Assembly: GCA_963693085.1 (NCBI GenBank)
Contig: OY856409.1
Location: 522,977,803-523,041,802, forward strand
DNA from: Alisma plantago-aquatica
Taxonomy: Eukaryota; Streptophyta; Magnoliopsida; Alismatales; Alismataceae
Reading direction: 5' to 3'
DNA length: 64,000 nt
Both the position numbers and the translations under genes were made by a program. Positions 13,198 to 25,789 of the stretch are shown here, piece by piece (within the stretch, counting starts at the first letter, position 1; each line of letters opens with the position of its first letter). A model generated the notes under the pieces. It saw only the letters and a list, made by a program, of their open reading frames with translations, did no database searches and was not told where the DNA came from.

Positions 13198-15896
13198 TTT
13201 GATCACCCCTACTTGACGTTAGAATTGATTTAGGTGTCTATTGAGATGTTATGACCTTATTTAATCATATTTCTTGGGGTTTCTCTGAAATATCCAAGCA
13301 CATCATGTATTTTGTAATTATCTCACCCAGATTCCTTCATCTCTTAGGGTATCCATAGCTTTCTTTATGACCCTTTATTGGGCCCATGGTGACCTACCCA
13401 TATGGGCCCGATGCCGTCCTATTAGTCACTTCCATAGTGACTTTTCTTCCTGCCCTTTAGAGATGGTCATACACGAATTCCAAGAATCATACTCAAACTA
13501 TGTGCTTTTATGCTTCCTACACTTAATCTCTCAAGTTTTTAAGTGAATTCTTGAACTGATTTATGGAGTCCCCTCCCTAGGGAAAGTCCTATCCCAGGAC
13601 AAGACAACACTATCATTCATTATAAACCAATAGAAAATATCTTGTACTAAGGCATATTTCCATCATATCGTCTATGCATTCTCTTCTTGAGAGTTATATC
13701 ATTATATCCCATGACCTAGCACTCAAGGGTTGGATCACTATAGTAATTTACTGCCACAAATTGAAATAAGGCTGATGTATTACATATGTTGTGTTCAAGT
13801 CTTCAGGAACACTATCTAATGTCAAGTTCCAAGTACATTACTTGATCTATTCCATAAAGTAATCCTAAATAGGTAAAGTGTACCAGGAAGAGGGAAAATT
13901 TATTCACCATGTATTCCTGAGTCAAGTGCATCCTTGTTCAATATTTCTACAGTCATTATACCATCTTCACTTCCTCATGCTAAGTTGTGTTTCTTATTAA
14001 ATTCTCATCCTAAAGTTAGTTAGTCACTTTCCTTTATCATACTTCATGCATGTGGCTAACCAATAGAAAATAGTGATCTTATTCATCATCTCTCAAGGTT
14101 GGATCAGTTTCAAACATACCTATGATCGTATAGTAGTGCTAGACCAACTTGTATGAGTGGCTCATCAAACTTTTATCATAGTCCTAGTGGGGTTTCCTTT
14201 AACCCAAAACTTGAGGGGGTACCATGCTTAATCTCTATCAACCTTGTAGTTACTATACACACTACATATTACCACTTCCCTCTTTGGTCTAGAACCTCGA
14301 TAGCATTGGTAATCTAAACCACACAACTTATCCACTGAAGCTCGTACTAAACCAAAACATGGCATGGAATTTTCTTCCCCACTTTCTCTTTTATGTAAAC
14401 AACCCTTTGATTCCTACACCAGGAACTACCAATTCAGGTATGAGTCTTCACAACTTGTTACTATTCTATAGATCTCCAGGATCTTGGGACTCTCTTTCCC
14501 TTACTCAGATGGTCGACACTCATATTATTTCCACATCTGTATAAGAAGCCTCCTCCTCTATCTCTAGGGTTTGGTCCTTAAAAGGACATATATGGTACAA
14601 CAAGCCTCTAGGTATCATGCACAAAGCAACATAACTCATCCACTGAGGGTAGTCTAGTCTAGGACACATCATATAAATATTTCTCATAATTCCTCATGTC
14701 TTGGAGTCTAGGTTCCCAACCTTATCCTTATGGATCTACTCTCTCCTTAGTTAACCCTATAGCTGGCCCTAGCACTAGAGGTTCCCTCTTTGTAGACGAG
14801 GTTGAGGTTCCTATAGATTCACATCTTATTCTTACCTAGATTACCTTATATGATGAAGCGTACTATCAAATCTTATGTCTAACTGAGGTCATCATAAATG
14901 ATATTATCTCATTACATAACACAAAGATCCTCATCCATTCCTTCAAGTATGCCTATCTCATAATCCAGTCCAAAAGGCATTACCCCTCTAACTTAGAACT
15001 AATCTCATTGCGAGTCTAGATATCGCTCACTTCCACATAGGCGCATGTATACCTCCTTCTCGTATCTGCATGGGAAAACACTTTTGTTAGGGTTCATACC
15101 TGGAGGAGCTTAGACTTTATGGTCACAACTAAACTTCTGGTTTAGGGTGTTTTCTCTCTCATAGATCTTTTCACCTTTTTAGGGACACCAAAACTAAAAG
15201 TTGCACTAGGGTTAATGCAACCACTTATTATCTATGTTACCCATGCATACCCAATCCTCCATGTATATCATGCATGCCCAACCTACGTACTTGCATGCAT
15301 GGACAAGCTAAGGTATCCAACTTATTGGGTTCTCTCTTTGTTTATCCGCTTCTTAAGGTTTTGGGTTGAGTTAGGGTTTACAATCTGCACCTTAGGTTTG
15401 TGATTCCCTTTACCCATTGAGGTTGTTTTCCCTTACCTGCCTTAGTCCATCTAGGGTTTACGTTTATAGGGGAGAGACCATCAACATTTTCTATATCATT
15501 ATGTCCACTTTTATTATATGGTAGAGGATGTTTTAATCCCTAACACTCTTAACCCTAAAACTCAGGAGGTGGTGGAGAGAGAGAAACCCTTATAAACATA
15601 ATATTTTTCCAGTGAAAGAGGGTAAAGAAGGGATGAAAGTAGATAAGAAATCCTAGAAGTATCTTATTTTGAGTCAAATCCTTAGATTTTGGCCAGGCGG
15701 TCACACAGATTCCGCGAGTCCTTATAAATCGACTAGTGGGGGGGGAGGAAAATCTTGCCAGCCCCCAGATCGTGATCCTTTTCTCGACACCTCCATCTTT
15801 GGAAAATTCTCTAATAACAACCTTTGGTCTCTAAATAATTTTGCAAAATTTAATAATTATTAGAGATTATATGGAAAACTAGGCTCTGATACCAAA
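13198..15896 (-). mobile_element. Element B interior: decayed chromovirus-like sequence
   Basis: No open frame above about 65 codons. The assignment comes from its right end: the minus strand from 15895 leftward has a tRNA-iMet primer site, then TAATAATTATTAAATTTTG, then a stretch encoding MEVS/SRKGSR that matches the start of the element C interior (21372 onward), including the ATG-GAGGTGTC context. So it is the 5' part of a gag-pol region related to element C, in the opposite orientation and heavily mutated. The rest is too decayed for me to assign domains. Short AAACCAATAGAAAAT-like repeats occur near 13627 and 14058. Confidence 0.55.
15882..15894 (-). other. Primer binding site, tRNA-iMet (element B)
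   Basis: Minus strand TGGTATCAGAGCC, complementary to initiator Met-tRNA, two bases from the LTR end GGGGTTGTTACA. The same spacing (TT) is seen in element C. Confidence 0.85.
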
Positions 15897-16407
15897 TGTA
15901 ACAACCCCATTCCCCAGAAACCCCCAATTAAGGAAGGCTAAGAAACTAGTGTCGTTATCCCAAAACAAGATCAAATGATTTTGCACATAATTGAAAATAA
16001 TTAACATATTCTACTAATCTAACCAATCTTGATACATGATAAAAATTCTTTTCATAAAAGTTTACAAAGTATAGGATTTGAAGACTTTACCCAAAATATG
16101 TACCAACTAGCTACATCGATCCTCCAAATATTAGAAGGTCTGGTTCACTTTCAATGTCTTTTTCATTATTTGTCTAGTTTCCATCTTGAAGCAAATTAAC
16201 CTAAAACACTAAAAAACAAAACTTTGGTCAGTATAACAAGTTATATTGGTATGTGGGGGAAATAAAACTTCACACATAATGGTAACAAAATAATTCAGCA
16301 ATTATTGTTCAACAAATTATATTTAATGTTTTCATCATGACTACCCAATCTAGGTGTCTCCACCCTTTTTCATAACCCCTCAGGGCATCATACTTTAGTA
16401 TTCATAG

Positions 16408-16533
16408 TCTTCCCCTATTCAAACGAATGACTTTATCATGTCTCCCCCTATTCAGGCAGGTGACTTCTCATGTACCCCCTATTCAAGATGGTACCAATTT
16501 GTGCCTTCTCCTATTCAGGCAGATGGCCTTTCC
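16408..16533. repeat. Four 32-bp tandem repeats in the LTR of element B
   Basis: Units begin at about 16408, 16441, 16472 and 16504, each with CCCCTATTCA followed by a variable G/A-rich part and a (T)CATGT-like junction. Units are diverged from one another. Confidence 0.7.
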
Positions 16534-17843
16534 ATAGATCTAGAGGTGGCCTAGAAATGAGCTAGTCATGTCCATATATAATGTGATATACATAGTTACT
16601 TTATATTTTGCAAGGAAGTAAAGTTCATACAATAGTCATATATTTGCAAACCATGCGGAGAAACCTGAGAAATCCATGTGAAACTAAATCGAATACTCAT
16701 AGGCGTAACCAGATACCTTTCTCAGAAGCACTTGAAGTCCAAATAAGAATAATCAAGAATAACCACACAAGAAACCAAGAAAGTCAACTTAAAAATTTAA
16801 GTCATAAAACCAATTTGTCACTACATGATTCCAAAATTCACTAATAGGATAGACTTGGGTACCAAGATAGGTTACTAAGTCCATTATATGATTTCGTTAT
16901 CCTTAAATCTTCACTAGTTCCTTTATTGAATTTTACACTCTCTTGGTTCACAAACCCTACTATGGGTATCATACACTTGATTGTACTTCAAATGATGCCT
17001 TTTATACCAAAGTCCCAACCTTTTACCATTTTTAAGTCATATTAGGGTTAGTAAGATCGAGAGATAGATATTTGGCACTTTCATGTTCTTTTGGGATGAA
17101 AAACCCTAATTCTTCATTAATTACACTTTTAAACTCAATGAAACCCTAATTATCCAAATTATGGGTCATTACTCTCAGACAGATCTAGATTATACTTTTT
17201 ATGCAATTAGATCATTTTTTTAATAACATCAACTAAGTTAATTAGTTTCACCAATAATCATAAATTAGGGTTTTGATCCACTTAAAACATTAAAGACACC
17301 AACTTTAGATATTTTTCGAACTAGAAGAAAAACTATGCTCTTATTAAATTTTCATTGCATTCCTTGCATTATCCTAATCAATTTTCATATATAACTTGTC
17401 TAATTTTGGGCTACCAATCATTCTCTATGATTTTTACAATATTACAAGTATTTTCAGCCAATCAATGGAGGACACATCAGCAAAATAGTAGCTTTCCTAT
17501 TATCACTCGAGCTGGAGATGATTTTTGAGGGAAAAGACGACAATGTCCTCACATCTCACGTGTGCATGTCGGGGTAGTTTGGTCTTTTGACTTTGTCATC
17601 TCTTACCCTGTGTTATGGCTGGTCTGCTACCCTAGGCGGGTATCTGCGAGTTGTCCCTGCCATTCCTTAGGTCATGGATCCACAATGGGGGTCGGAGAAG
17701 CTTCTATTGCTCCCGTCAGACCTAGGTAGATGCTTCCTACAATCGGAGATGGCCAGAGGTCAAGGAAGCTGGGTCCTTTACAGTTGCATCATGCAACATG
17801 CTAAAAGGTCCAGAAAGAAGGTCAGACTAGTTGTCGTGTGAAG

Positions 17844-17848
17844 GTAAC
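17844..17848. repeat. Target site duplication of element C (left)
   Basis: GTAAC, identical to 29307-29311. Confidence 0.95.
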
Positions 17849-20800
17849 TGTTACAACCCCGATTTTGGGTTCATTTGGTGAGAAATGTAATTTCTCATAT
17901 TAAAGATATTTGAACAAATAATGATATAATTTGTTTTGAATACATGAATTTTGTTTACAATAGCCTTGATGTTTCTGTAGTGGGCTTTATTGGCTATTGG
18001 GCCCAAATAACAAGAAAATTCAATTAGTGAATGAATAATTGAATTGTTGAGAAAAGAATGATGTGGAAACCTCTAGAAGGCAAATCCAAAGAGGGATTTC
18101 GTGCCTCTTGGGTTCCATGGAGTCCAAAGTTGCATAAAGAGTGCAATAAGAAAAGAAAAGATCAATTAAGTATTTCTTTATTAAGAAAGAAATTAAAAAT
18201 AATGATAAAATGTGAAAAACAAGTGAAAAGAGGTATAATTGAGTTATCCTTTGTGGAATTTCGTGTCCCAAGGATTCCTAATGATAAAAGGAATACCAAT
18301 GAGGAAAATAAAAGAGAAATAAAGAGAAATCCTCAAAAGGAAATATTTTAATAAGAATAAAACAAGATAATGAAGAATAATGCATTTAGATGCATCTAGA
18401 AGGATAAAGAGTATCCAATAAAAAATATTTCGAAATAATAGAGTTTCTTGGGGTCCAAGGAGCCCCATTAAAGAGGAAAGAAAGAGAAAATACCTAAATT
18501 GCAAAATAAAAGGATAATGTGAAACACTATTAATGAATTTTGTGATATTGCTAAAAAGAAGTATTGTTTCTATTAAAAGAAAATAGAAATTTCGTGGCTA
18601 ATGGATTAAAAGCTAAGAATAAAGATAATAATGAGAGGGATTTTCGAATTCCTAAATATCCAAGTAATAGGAAATATCAAAAGGAGAGGGAGAGAGAGAA
18701 GAATTGCTTCTCTTTGAAGGAAAACAATTCCTTTTGGAAAGGGACTCATTGAGTCGTGTTTCAGACAACCTATGGCTTTGTTTCCCACCCCAATATAAGG
18801 GGAAGAGTCTTGGTTAGAAGGGAAGAGAGAACCCCACATTCTTCTACCTTCTTCTTCTTCTTCTTCCAAGTTTTCATCCAAACCCTAATCTTTGAAGAAT
18901 GACCCTATCTATAGAGCAGCGAGGAGCAATGGAGTCCTCAATTGAAGGGGGGATGTCATATGATGTCAGAAGGCTGCACAGCTAGCATCCTTGGGCTCCG
19001 ACGCAAGCGCAATGGCCGCAACACGGCTGCGTGCCGACGACGGGTTACAGACCCGAACAACCTGTATTAGTAGTGTTGGCCGCGAACGGAGGGAACCTTT
19101 GGATGCGAGGGGATATAACAGAAGCAGGGCGAAGTTTCCCGAGGAGGTTCGTGCCTTGGAAGGGTGGAAAGGGGTCCCGCGATCTACTGCAGCACGGATG
19201 CATCGTGGCAGAGAGTTGCGGTCGATCTGGGCTTGAACACGGACGTTACGACCACGTCTTCAAGGTGTTTGGTGTGCGCCAGGGTACGACGGGGGCATCA
19301 ACACCCTCCTTGGTGGCCATCAAGGTCAAGGGAGGCAAGGAGGAGCCACACCCTTGGCGGCTACGATGACGCAGCGCGCCATCACAAGGAAGAAGACGAC
19401 CCATGGGTCATTGGACCGTCTTGCCCCTCCATGGGCTGAAGGAGTGGTCACTTAACCAGGGGCAAAATGGACATTATGTTATGTTTTCAACAAAGCTGAG
19501 CAACGCTGCATGGAGGAAGCTACGTGGCGGCTTCCGATTGGCCAAGTAAGTAAAATGTTGCTAAATTCATAATTAAAGATTGGTAACTCCGATTAGGACA
19601 AATAATATATGAATTTTGCTTAGAAAAATGAGAGGAATTCAATAAAAATATAGTTAGAAGCTAATTCCTCTTGCTATTCGAAAAGTAGTGTACATTATCA
19701 TCTTTAATGAATTAAAGATTACGAAACCCTATTTTGAAATGAATAAAGTGTTTAATAGGGTTTAATGGATCATTAAAGTTGATAATAACCTGTTAAATGT
19801 AAAAAGGTACTTTAAGATAAAAAAGGATGATCTTTGCACGTAATGAGTTTAATTTAGAGATTATGTGCATAAATATGCTTGAAATTTGAAAATTACATAA
19901 AGCTATCGTCTTTAATGATTTAATTAATGAAAAACCCTTAGATTTGATGATAGATGGATTTAATGTTGTTTAATGGATAATTCAAGCCAATATTAACCTA
20001 TTGTTGATAAATGTGAAGATAGAATCTAAAAATATGATCTTTTTATATAATTGGCTTAATTTAGGATTGCGTGCATGAATATGCCTTAATGAGCTTGAAA
20101 ACCCTAATTTAGGTGAATATGTCTTTTAATTGTTTTAATTGTTCAAATCCATGAATAAATAGGGATACAATGATCCTAAGTCAATTTGGGTTTAAAAGAC
20201 TATTAAAATGGATAGTTGAGCAATTAAGGTTCATATAAGTAGAAAAGAGTATTTTAGGGTTTGTTGACCTAAAAGGAAAAAAGTTTGAGAAATTGATCTA
20301 AGAAACCCTAATGAACATTAATGAAACCTTAATGCAGATTAGAAACCCTAGAAAGTGAATCCAAGTCAATAAAGTAGATTCTTGATAAAGTGTGTAATAA
20401 ATAGAGTACATATTCTTTTCAGGAATTATGTGATTGTTGAATTGCTTGCTTGGATTGCATTCTTGGTTGGATTTGCTTAATGCTTGTGAAATCATCAAAT
20501 CAGGTATGTGGCTACGCTTATGATTATCCTGACTAGTTTTCTGAGGATTTTATCGACGTTTCCCTCATGGCTTGAAATAACTGTTGGATGCTTTTATTTC
20601 ATGCAACTATAGAATGACTATGACTATCACTATGAATATACATGTATAACTGGCTAGATCTGGGTCCACCTCTATGGCTTGTAAAGGCTAAAATGGGGTA
20701 ACCTAGAGTACGGTCTAAGTTATCATGGGTTAGAAATTGGGCTACCAAGTGTAGTGCCATGAGACCCATTTGCATGCCATGAGTTAAGGAGTGGGCTACT

Positions 20801-21369
20801 TACGAGTAGTTCCATGTGACTCAACCCTAGAAACTGGTTCACCTATGGGTGGGACCATGAGGGGTTTAATGGGGATCTACCATAAGGAAGGTAGTATCCA
20901 TGTCCACTGTAGGGATAGCACAGAGGATAGGGTACGCATGGATCGCAGAGTTATATTTAAAATGTAATCTTGGTTGTTAAATGATTAATTGAATGATTAT
21001 GTTGTTATCATAGCTGCACGTTTATTATTTCCCCCACATACCAACTTCGGCTGACCGACGTTTTGTTTGTCAGCGTTTTAGGTACAAACCAAAAGGACAA
21101 ACAGTAAATCGTCATATTGTGAAATAGATGAAGTAAAATACAAGGAGGATTAGTTAGAATAGAATCCATAAGTAGATAGAAGTTTAGAGATCCATGTTTT
21201 CCAAAAGGTATGCAAAAGTTTATTTTCTTACAATTTTCCCAGTTTAGTCTGTTAAAATTTAATAATTGTTCTTGGTTAATTGCCGAACCTTTGATCCGGA
21301 AGTTATGGGTGTGGCTTCGACCTCTCGGTCTCCCTTAATTGGGGGTTATCAGGAGGTGGGGTCGTAACA
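17849..21369 (+). repeat. 5' LTR of element C
   Basis: 3521 bases, from TGTTACAACCCC to GGGGTCGTAACA. It contains a likely TATA box, a GC-rich block of about 600 bases (18950-19560) that stands out from AT-rich surroundings, and a U5 side rich in AAACCCTA-type sequence. Short frames at 18991-19439 sit in the GC-rich block. Confidence 0.93.
18793..18800 (+). promoter_or_regulatory. Likely TATA box of element C LTR
   Basis: ATATAAGG in the context CCCAATATAAGGGGAAG, repeated in the 3' LTR near 26731. It lies about 945 bases into the LTR and just upstream of a pyrimidine-rich CTTCTTCTTC run, a plausible start region. Confidence 0.45.
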
Positions 21370-21371
21370 TT

Positions 21372-21382
21372 TGGTATCAGAG
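21372..21382 (+). other. Primer binding site, tRNA-iMet (element C)
   Basis: TGGTATCAGAG, two bases after the LTR end. The following bases (TGT) depart from the usual C, so the site is slightly degraded. Confidence 0.85.
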
Positions 21383-21469
21383 TGTAGGTTCCTCACTTAA
21401 CCATTAATAATTATTAAATTTTACAAACTCCATAGAACCCAAGGGAGTTATTAGAGGATTATCCAAAAG

Positions 21470-24400
21470 ATGGAGGTGTCTAGAAAAGGATCACGACCGG
21501 GGGCTAGTAATATTTTCCTCTGCACCGCTAGTCAGAATACGAGGACTCCCGGATCAATGTGACTTCCTAGCCAAAGTCTTAGGGTATGAATCGAAATAAG
21601 ATATCTTTAGGACTTTCTCATCTTATTCATCCCTTCTCATCACAAATTCTATTAAGGACCTTAAGGATTTGGGTTTTCTCTCTTCTCCTCACCCTCTTGA
21701 GGTATGGGTAAGGTGAAAAAGGTCTAAGTAATCCTCCACCAAATTAATGAAAAAGTATGTAAATAATATGTCATGGACATAAGCTTAATAGATTAAGCGT
21801 AAAGGAATAAATACATGCTTAGGTCTTATGACATAAGTTGTCATGCCCTCAGGAGAGATCCGAGGCTAGACCTTCTTGTCAGGAGGATAAGGAAATAAAG
21901 TTAGTCTTGGAGATAGAGATCTCCATTGCAAGTAGAGACCTGGCACATCCTCTGAGGATGATGTTAACCCTAACCCTAAGTGAAAGGGAGAGACAACATG
22001 ATGAGTTAGATGTCATGATAGACCAGGTGTTTGGATAGACATGCCTTGGATACCATATGAGCCATTGGATGACCTAGTACCTCTGGCAACCCAACCCTGG
22101 GAAGGTTCGAGCAGGTTAGAGTGAAGGATAGCTCCTTCATGGATAAAGCTAGAGAAAAACCTATAAAACCCTATGGGCTTGTGCAAGTAGGGTATGGCTT
22201 GCACCCAGGGCACGTCAATAGTAGGATGAAACCCTGGTTAAGGAATCATGATGGATGACTTATGAAATAAGCATAAAGGGCTATTGATGATCTTGAGCAA
22301 ACATAAGTTCGAGCCTAGGCTTCACCTATGTAGAGGATGCTTTTGAGGTTGATACTTCATGAAGAGAGGACCTCTAATGGTGATGTTGGTTGTAGGGTTA
22401 GCTCTAGAGAGAGAGAAGGAAACCAAGCATGAAGGTTGGAATCCTAGACTCTGAGATATGAGGAAAAGTAGGGAGTTGAGGATGATGCGACCTAAGTGGA
22501 TGATAGCGGTCGCCACATGCTTGACCCTTAGAGGTTGATGATGTCTTGGTGGCCATGAGAGGATGAGTCTGTTGGTACCTTTGTACCTATGGTATAGATG
22601 AGAAGAAGAGTTTCATGGACCTGAAAAGGTTTAGTAATAGGTTGTGAGGCCTTGTACCTTGTTGTTTGTCCTTGAGGATGATCCAACTCTAAGTGTTGCT
22701 CGAGTTGAAGGATGACAGGAAGTGCATGTCATGCCTTTTTCAAGCTTGATTCATGGTTAAGAGATAGAGCATGTAGTTGGACACCTAAAAGTGAACCTAG
22801 GGTTCCTAGGACTAAGAGGGGAAATGGTATACCTAATGCTCATGACGAGAATTAAGTTGCTATAGTTTCGAGCATGGTACTCCTCATGTATAGAGGAAAA
22901 GGGAAGTCCCTTAAGTTTAAGGTATGTTTGATGAACCCCTCACAGCTAGGTTGATGATAAAGGAAGGTATGATCTTGATCCAACATTGAGGAAAGAGGAC
23001 AAGTATGACCTAGCATGGTTCAATAGGTGATCTGCTTGTGCCTTAATAGCTTGCTAGGGTTAAGTAGGATCATGTGGATGTAAACCCTAGACCTAAGAGC
23101 TTTTGTGACCTTGTTGTCAAGAGACAGTTTTCCTCCCATCCTGGGGGAGGGACCCCTTTGGTAGGGTGTATATCAGTTTTGTTGGTTTAAGGTAACCTAA
23201 AGAGGTCTCATAGGATCTTGAGAAGATAAGTGAAAAGTACATGGTATGAGAATGAACCTGTAGACCCACAGATATCCATCTCTAAGTGCATGTGAATGTG
23301 TTACCATGGAGGTAACCGGTAACGGGCCTGACCAAGGTAGGTAGGTCGCCATGACCCCTATGAAAGGATGAATGTCAGCCCATGTATAAAAAGAGAGATG
23401 ATGAAGGCTTGGGGTAAGGTTCTAAGTTGGAAATGTACTATAAATGAAGAATCCTAAGTCTATCCTAGGGTCAGGTGGGGATAAGACCGATGGAAGCAGG
23501 AGTTGCCTAATTCCCTAAGTTGCACATGACCATAGGGTCGGGAGGTAACAACTATTATTGTCTGAGGGCCATGGGTTAGGATATTGATCACCTTCATGAA
23601 CTCATGGGAACCAAAGGGCAGATGAGTAGGGAACTCTCTGGATGCATGAGGGAAGAGGGGTGACCCCAAAAGTACCGGCACCCTATAGACCTAGAGGAGA
23701 TGACCAAGGAATGTGTATGGACCCAAGTAGGTTCGAGACCAATTTTCCATGGAAGGAACTTTGATATCATGATGTTTGTAATGAAGTGACATATGTGGCA
23801 CATTTCAACTTAGATTTAAAGGTGTACTGGCAAGGTGGGATGTACCATCTCTACTCTTGGAATAGGAAGAACTTTGTATTTGGACTGCAGCCAAATGCTT
23901 ATTTCCTCTTGTTATGGGAATGAGAGATAGGACAATACGCATGACATACACCAAGGTTAAAAGATGATGTGAGTTGGAACGTTGCTACGATGTATGAGGA
24001 TAGAGAGGATAGCATACCCTGGTAGAGTGAACGATACACCGATGGTTTACTAACACTAAGAGATATGAGGTAGTCATCTTTTGAGGATGTTTTAACACGA
24101 GCTATGTGGAATTTGCAAGTGGTACAAGGTTGAATTCAAAAACCAAGAGGTGAGTCTTACAAGGTTGAGTTTGATCACCATGATGATGTGATTAGAGAGT
24201 GTACTTGATGAATATAGACTTAGAGTCGAGATGAGATGATAAGTGGAATAACTGAAGGTGTATGTCATCAACATTACCTACTACATAAGAAGGTGAAGTA
24301 GTAATGGATGCCCTGGTTGAGATATATCTTCCTAGTTTGGTTAGAAGAGGTTGTTAGACTAACCCTATGTTTGGAAAAGAAGATATGTTTGGCTAACACT

Positions 24401-25770
24401 CTGATGTAACGAGATCAGTTAATGGTTGTTTGGTTAGCCAGCCTAGTCCTTAATGTAATGAAAGGATGGTGATAGAACGTCAGATACACCTCTTTGGATA
24501 GAAAGGTGATGAAATCCTGATGAGAGAAGTTTAGGGTTTCCAAGGAATCGATCTTAAGGAATCATGACAATACATGAGATCATGATTTAAGATTACCATA
24601 TACCATGGTACTACCAAGATAATAAGTGACAGTAGGACTTTGGATGCCTAAGATGAAGTTGTTGGTGGCATGAGGCCATGCAAGCCAGGAGGTAAAGGAT
24701 GAACCCCAGTAACCTAGTGTATCAATATAGAGGATAAAAGAGTTCCCAAAAGTGAAAGGGAGTTCATCACTATGGATGTTGTAAGTCTTCCCTGGACCAA
24801 GGAAGGTCAAGATGCAATATGGGTTATGGTGGATTGCCTTACCTAGATGACATGAGAAAGAAAAAGTTCTGGCAAGGAAAATATCTAGTTGAACTATCCA
24901 TGAGAGAGATGGTTCAACTACACCATGAAGTGAGTTCAAAGGTTCTTGAGTTTGACCTAAAGGTTCCCTTTCAAAAGGTGGAAGTAGGTACATGAAGAAC
25001 TCAATGTTAGTACAACTTATCACCCCTAACTAATGATTAGTATAATCCAGACTAAAGGGTCTGATGAGAGCATGTGTGCTCGTTTAGGGTGATATCTAGA
25101 GACAGTTCCTGTCCTATGAAAAATGTGATGATAACCACCATCTCCAGTATCGGGAGTTAAAGAAGCTCTATAAGAGAGGTTGTGTCGGTCACCACTTCAG
25201 TAAGGTGATGTTGGTGAAAGGGCCATGTGATGGTTAGAAAATGACCATAGTGTGTGTAGATGAAGTCGCTTTGATCGTGCAATGGCTGAAAGGAGCCTAG
25301 AGACGACGAGAGTCGTGAGCAAATGCAAAGTAGACTGACATGCAGTTCACTGTGGGAGAATATGTGACATGAAAATCCGACCCCTCTAAGTTATGGCTAA
25401 GAGAGCTGAGTCCCCGATGCATGGGTTCTTTTGACATGGTTTGGTGGAGAAGGTTAAGTTTGACCTTACCCCTCAGGATAAAGTAATGTGTGATGAGTTC
25501 CATGTGTCCAATTTAGAATACTATGTGAGGTACCCCGACCATGTGCTGAGCAATGAACCTAGTGAGCCACAAAGGAGGTTGAAATGGCTTGAGTCCACCT
25601 GTGCAGTTTATAGACGCTAGGATGAAAGAACTCAGAGGAAATAATATGTGATGATAAAGGTTCTTTGGAAGCGCCATGAGTACGGTAAAGCCACATAGGG
25701 GCCAATGATGGACATGGAAAAGTCTTATCCTGAATTGTTTATTTGCTTGATAGAATTTTGAGGACAAAAT
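21470..25770 (+). pseudogene. Remnant gag-pol of element C
   Basis: Heavily decayed chromovirus polyprotein. A gag-like start ATG at 21470 encodes MEVSRKGSRPGAS and is also found in element B, but the frame soon breaks. Integrase core wording survives at about 24765-24840 (ITMDV...DAIWVMVDCLT, against the family form with MDFV and IWVIVDRLTK). The integrase tail is visible at about 25498-25549 (FHVSNLEYYV.YPDHVL), and a chromodomain-like IKVLWKRHEYGKAT at about 25654-25695, then YPELF and the EF*GQN motif before the polypurine tract. I could not place protease or RT with confidence in 21.6-24.7 kb; that part has many stops in all frames. Confidence 0.6.
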
Positions 25771-25776
25771 TCCTAT

Positions 25777-25789
25777 AAGAGGGGAAGGA
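25777..25789 (+). other. Polypurine tract of element C
   Basis: AAGAGGGGAAGGA immediately before the 3' LTR start TGTTACAACC. Confidence 0.88.

Larger units (their letters stand above)
15897..17848 (-). repeat. 5' LTR of element B, left part
   Basis: Begins TGTAACAACCCC on the plus strand, the inverted end of a minus-strand LTR next to its primer site. It is cut at 17848 by element C and resumes at 29312. It contains four imperfect 32-bp tandem units built on CCCCTATTCA(GGCA) at 16408-16533. No coding potential seen. Confidence 0.6.

Noticed and set aside
18020..18504. Hydrophobic minus-strand frames in the LTR of element C
   Set aside because: Antisense of A/G-rich LTR sequence, no conservation of frame in the second LTR.
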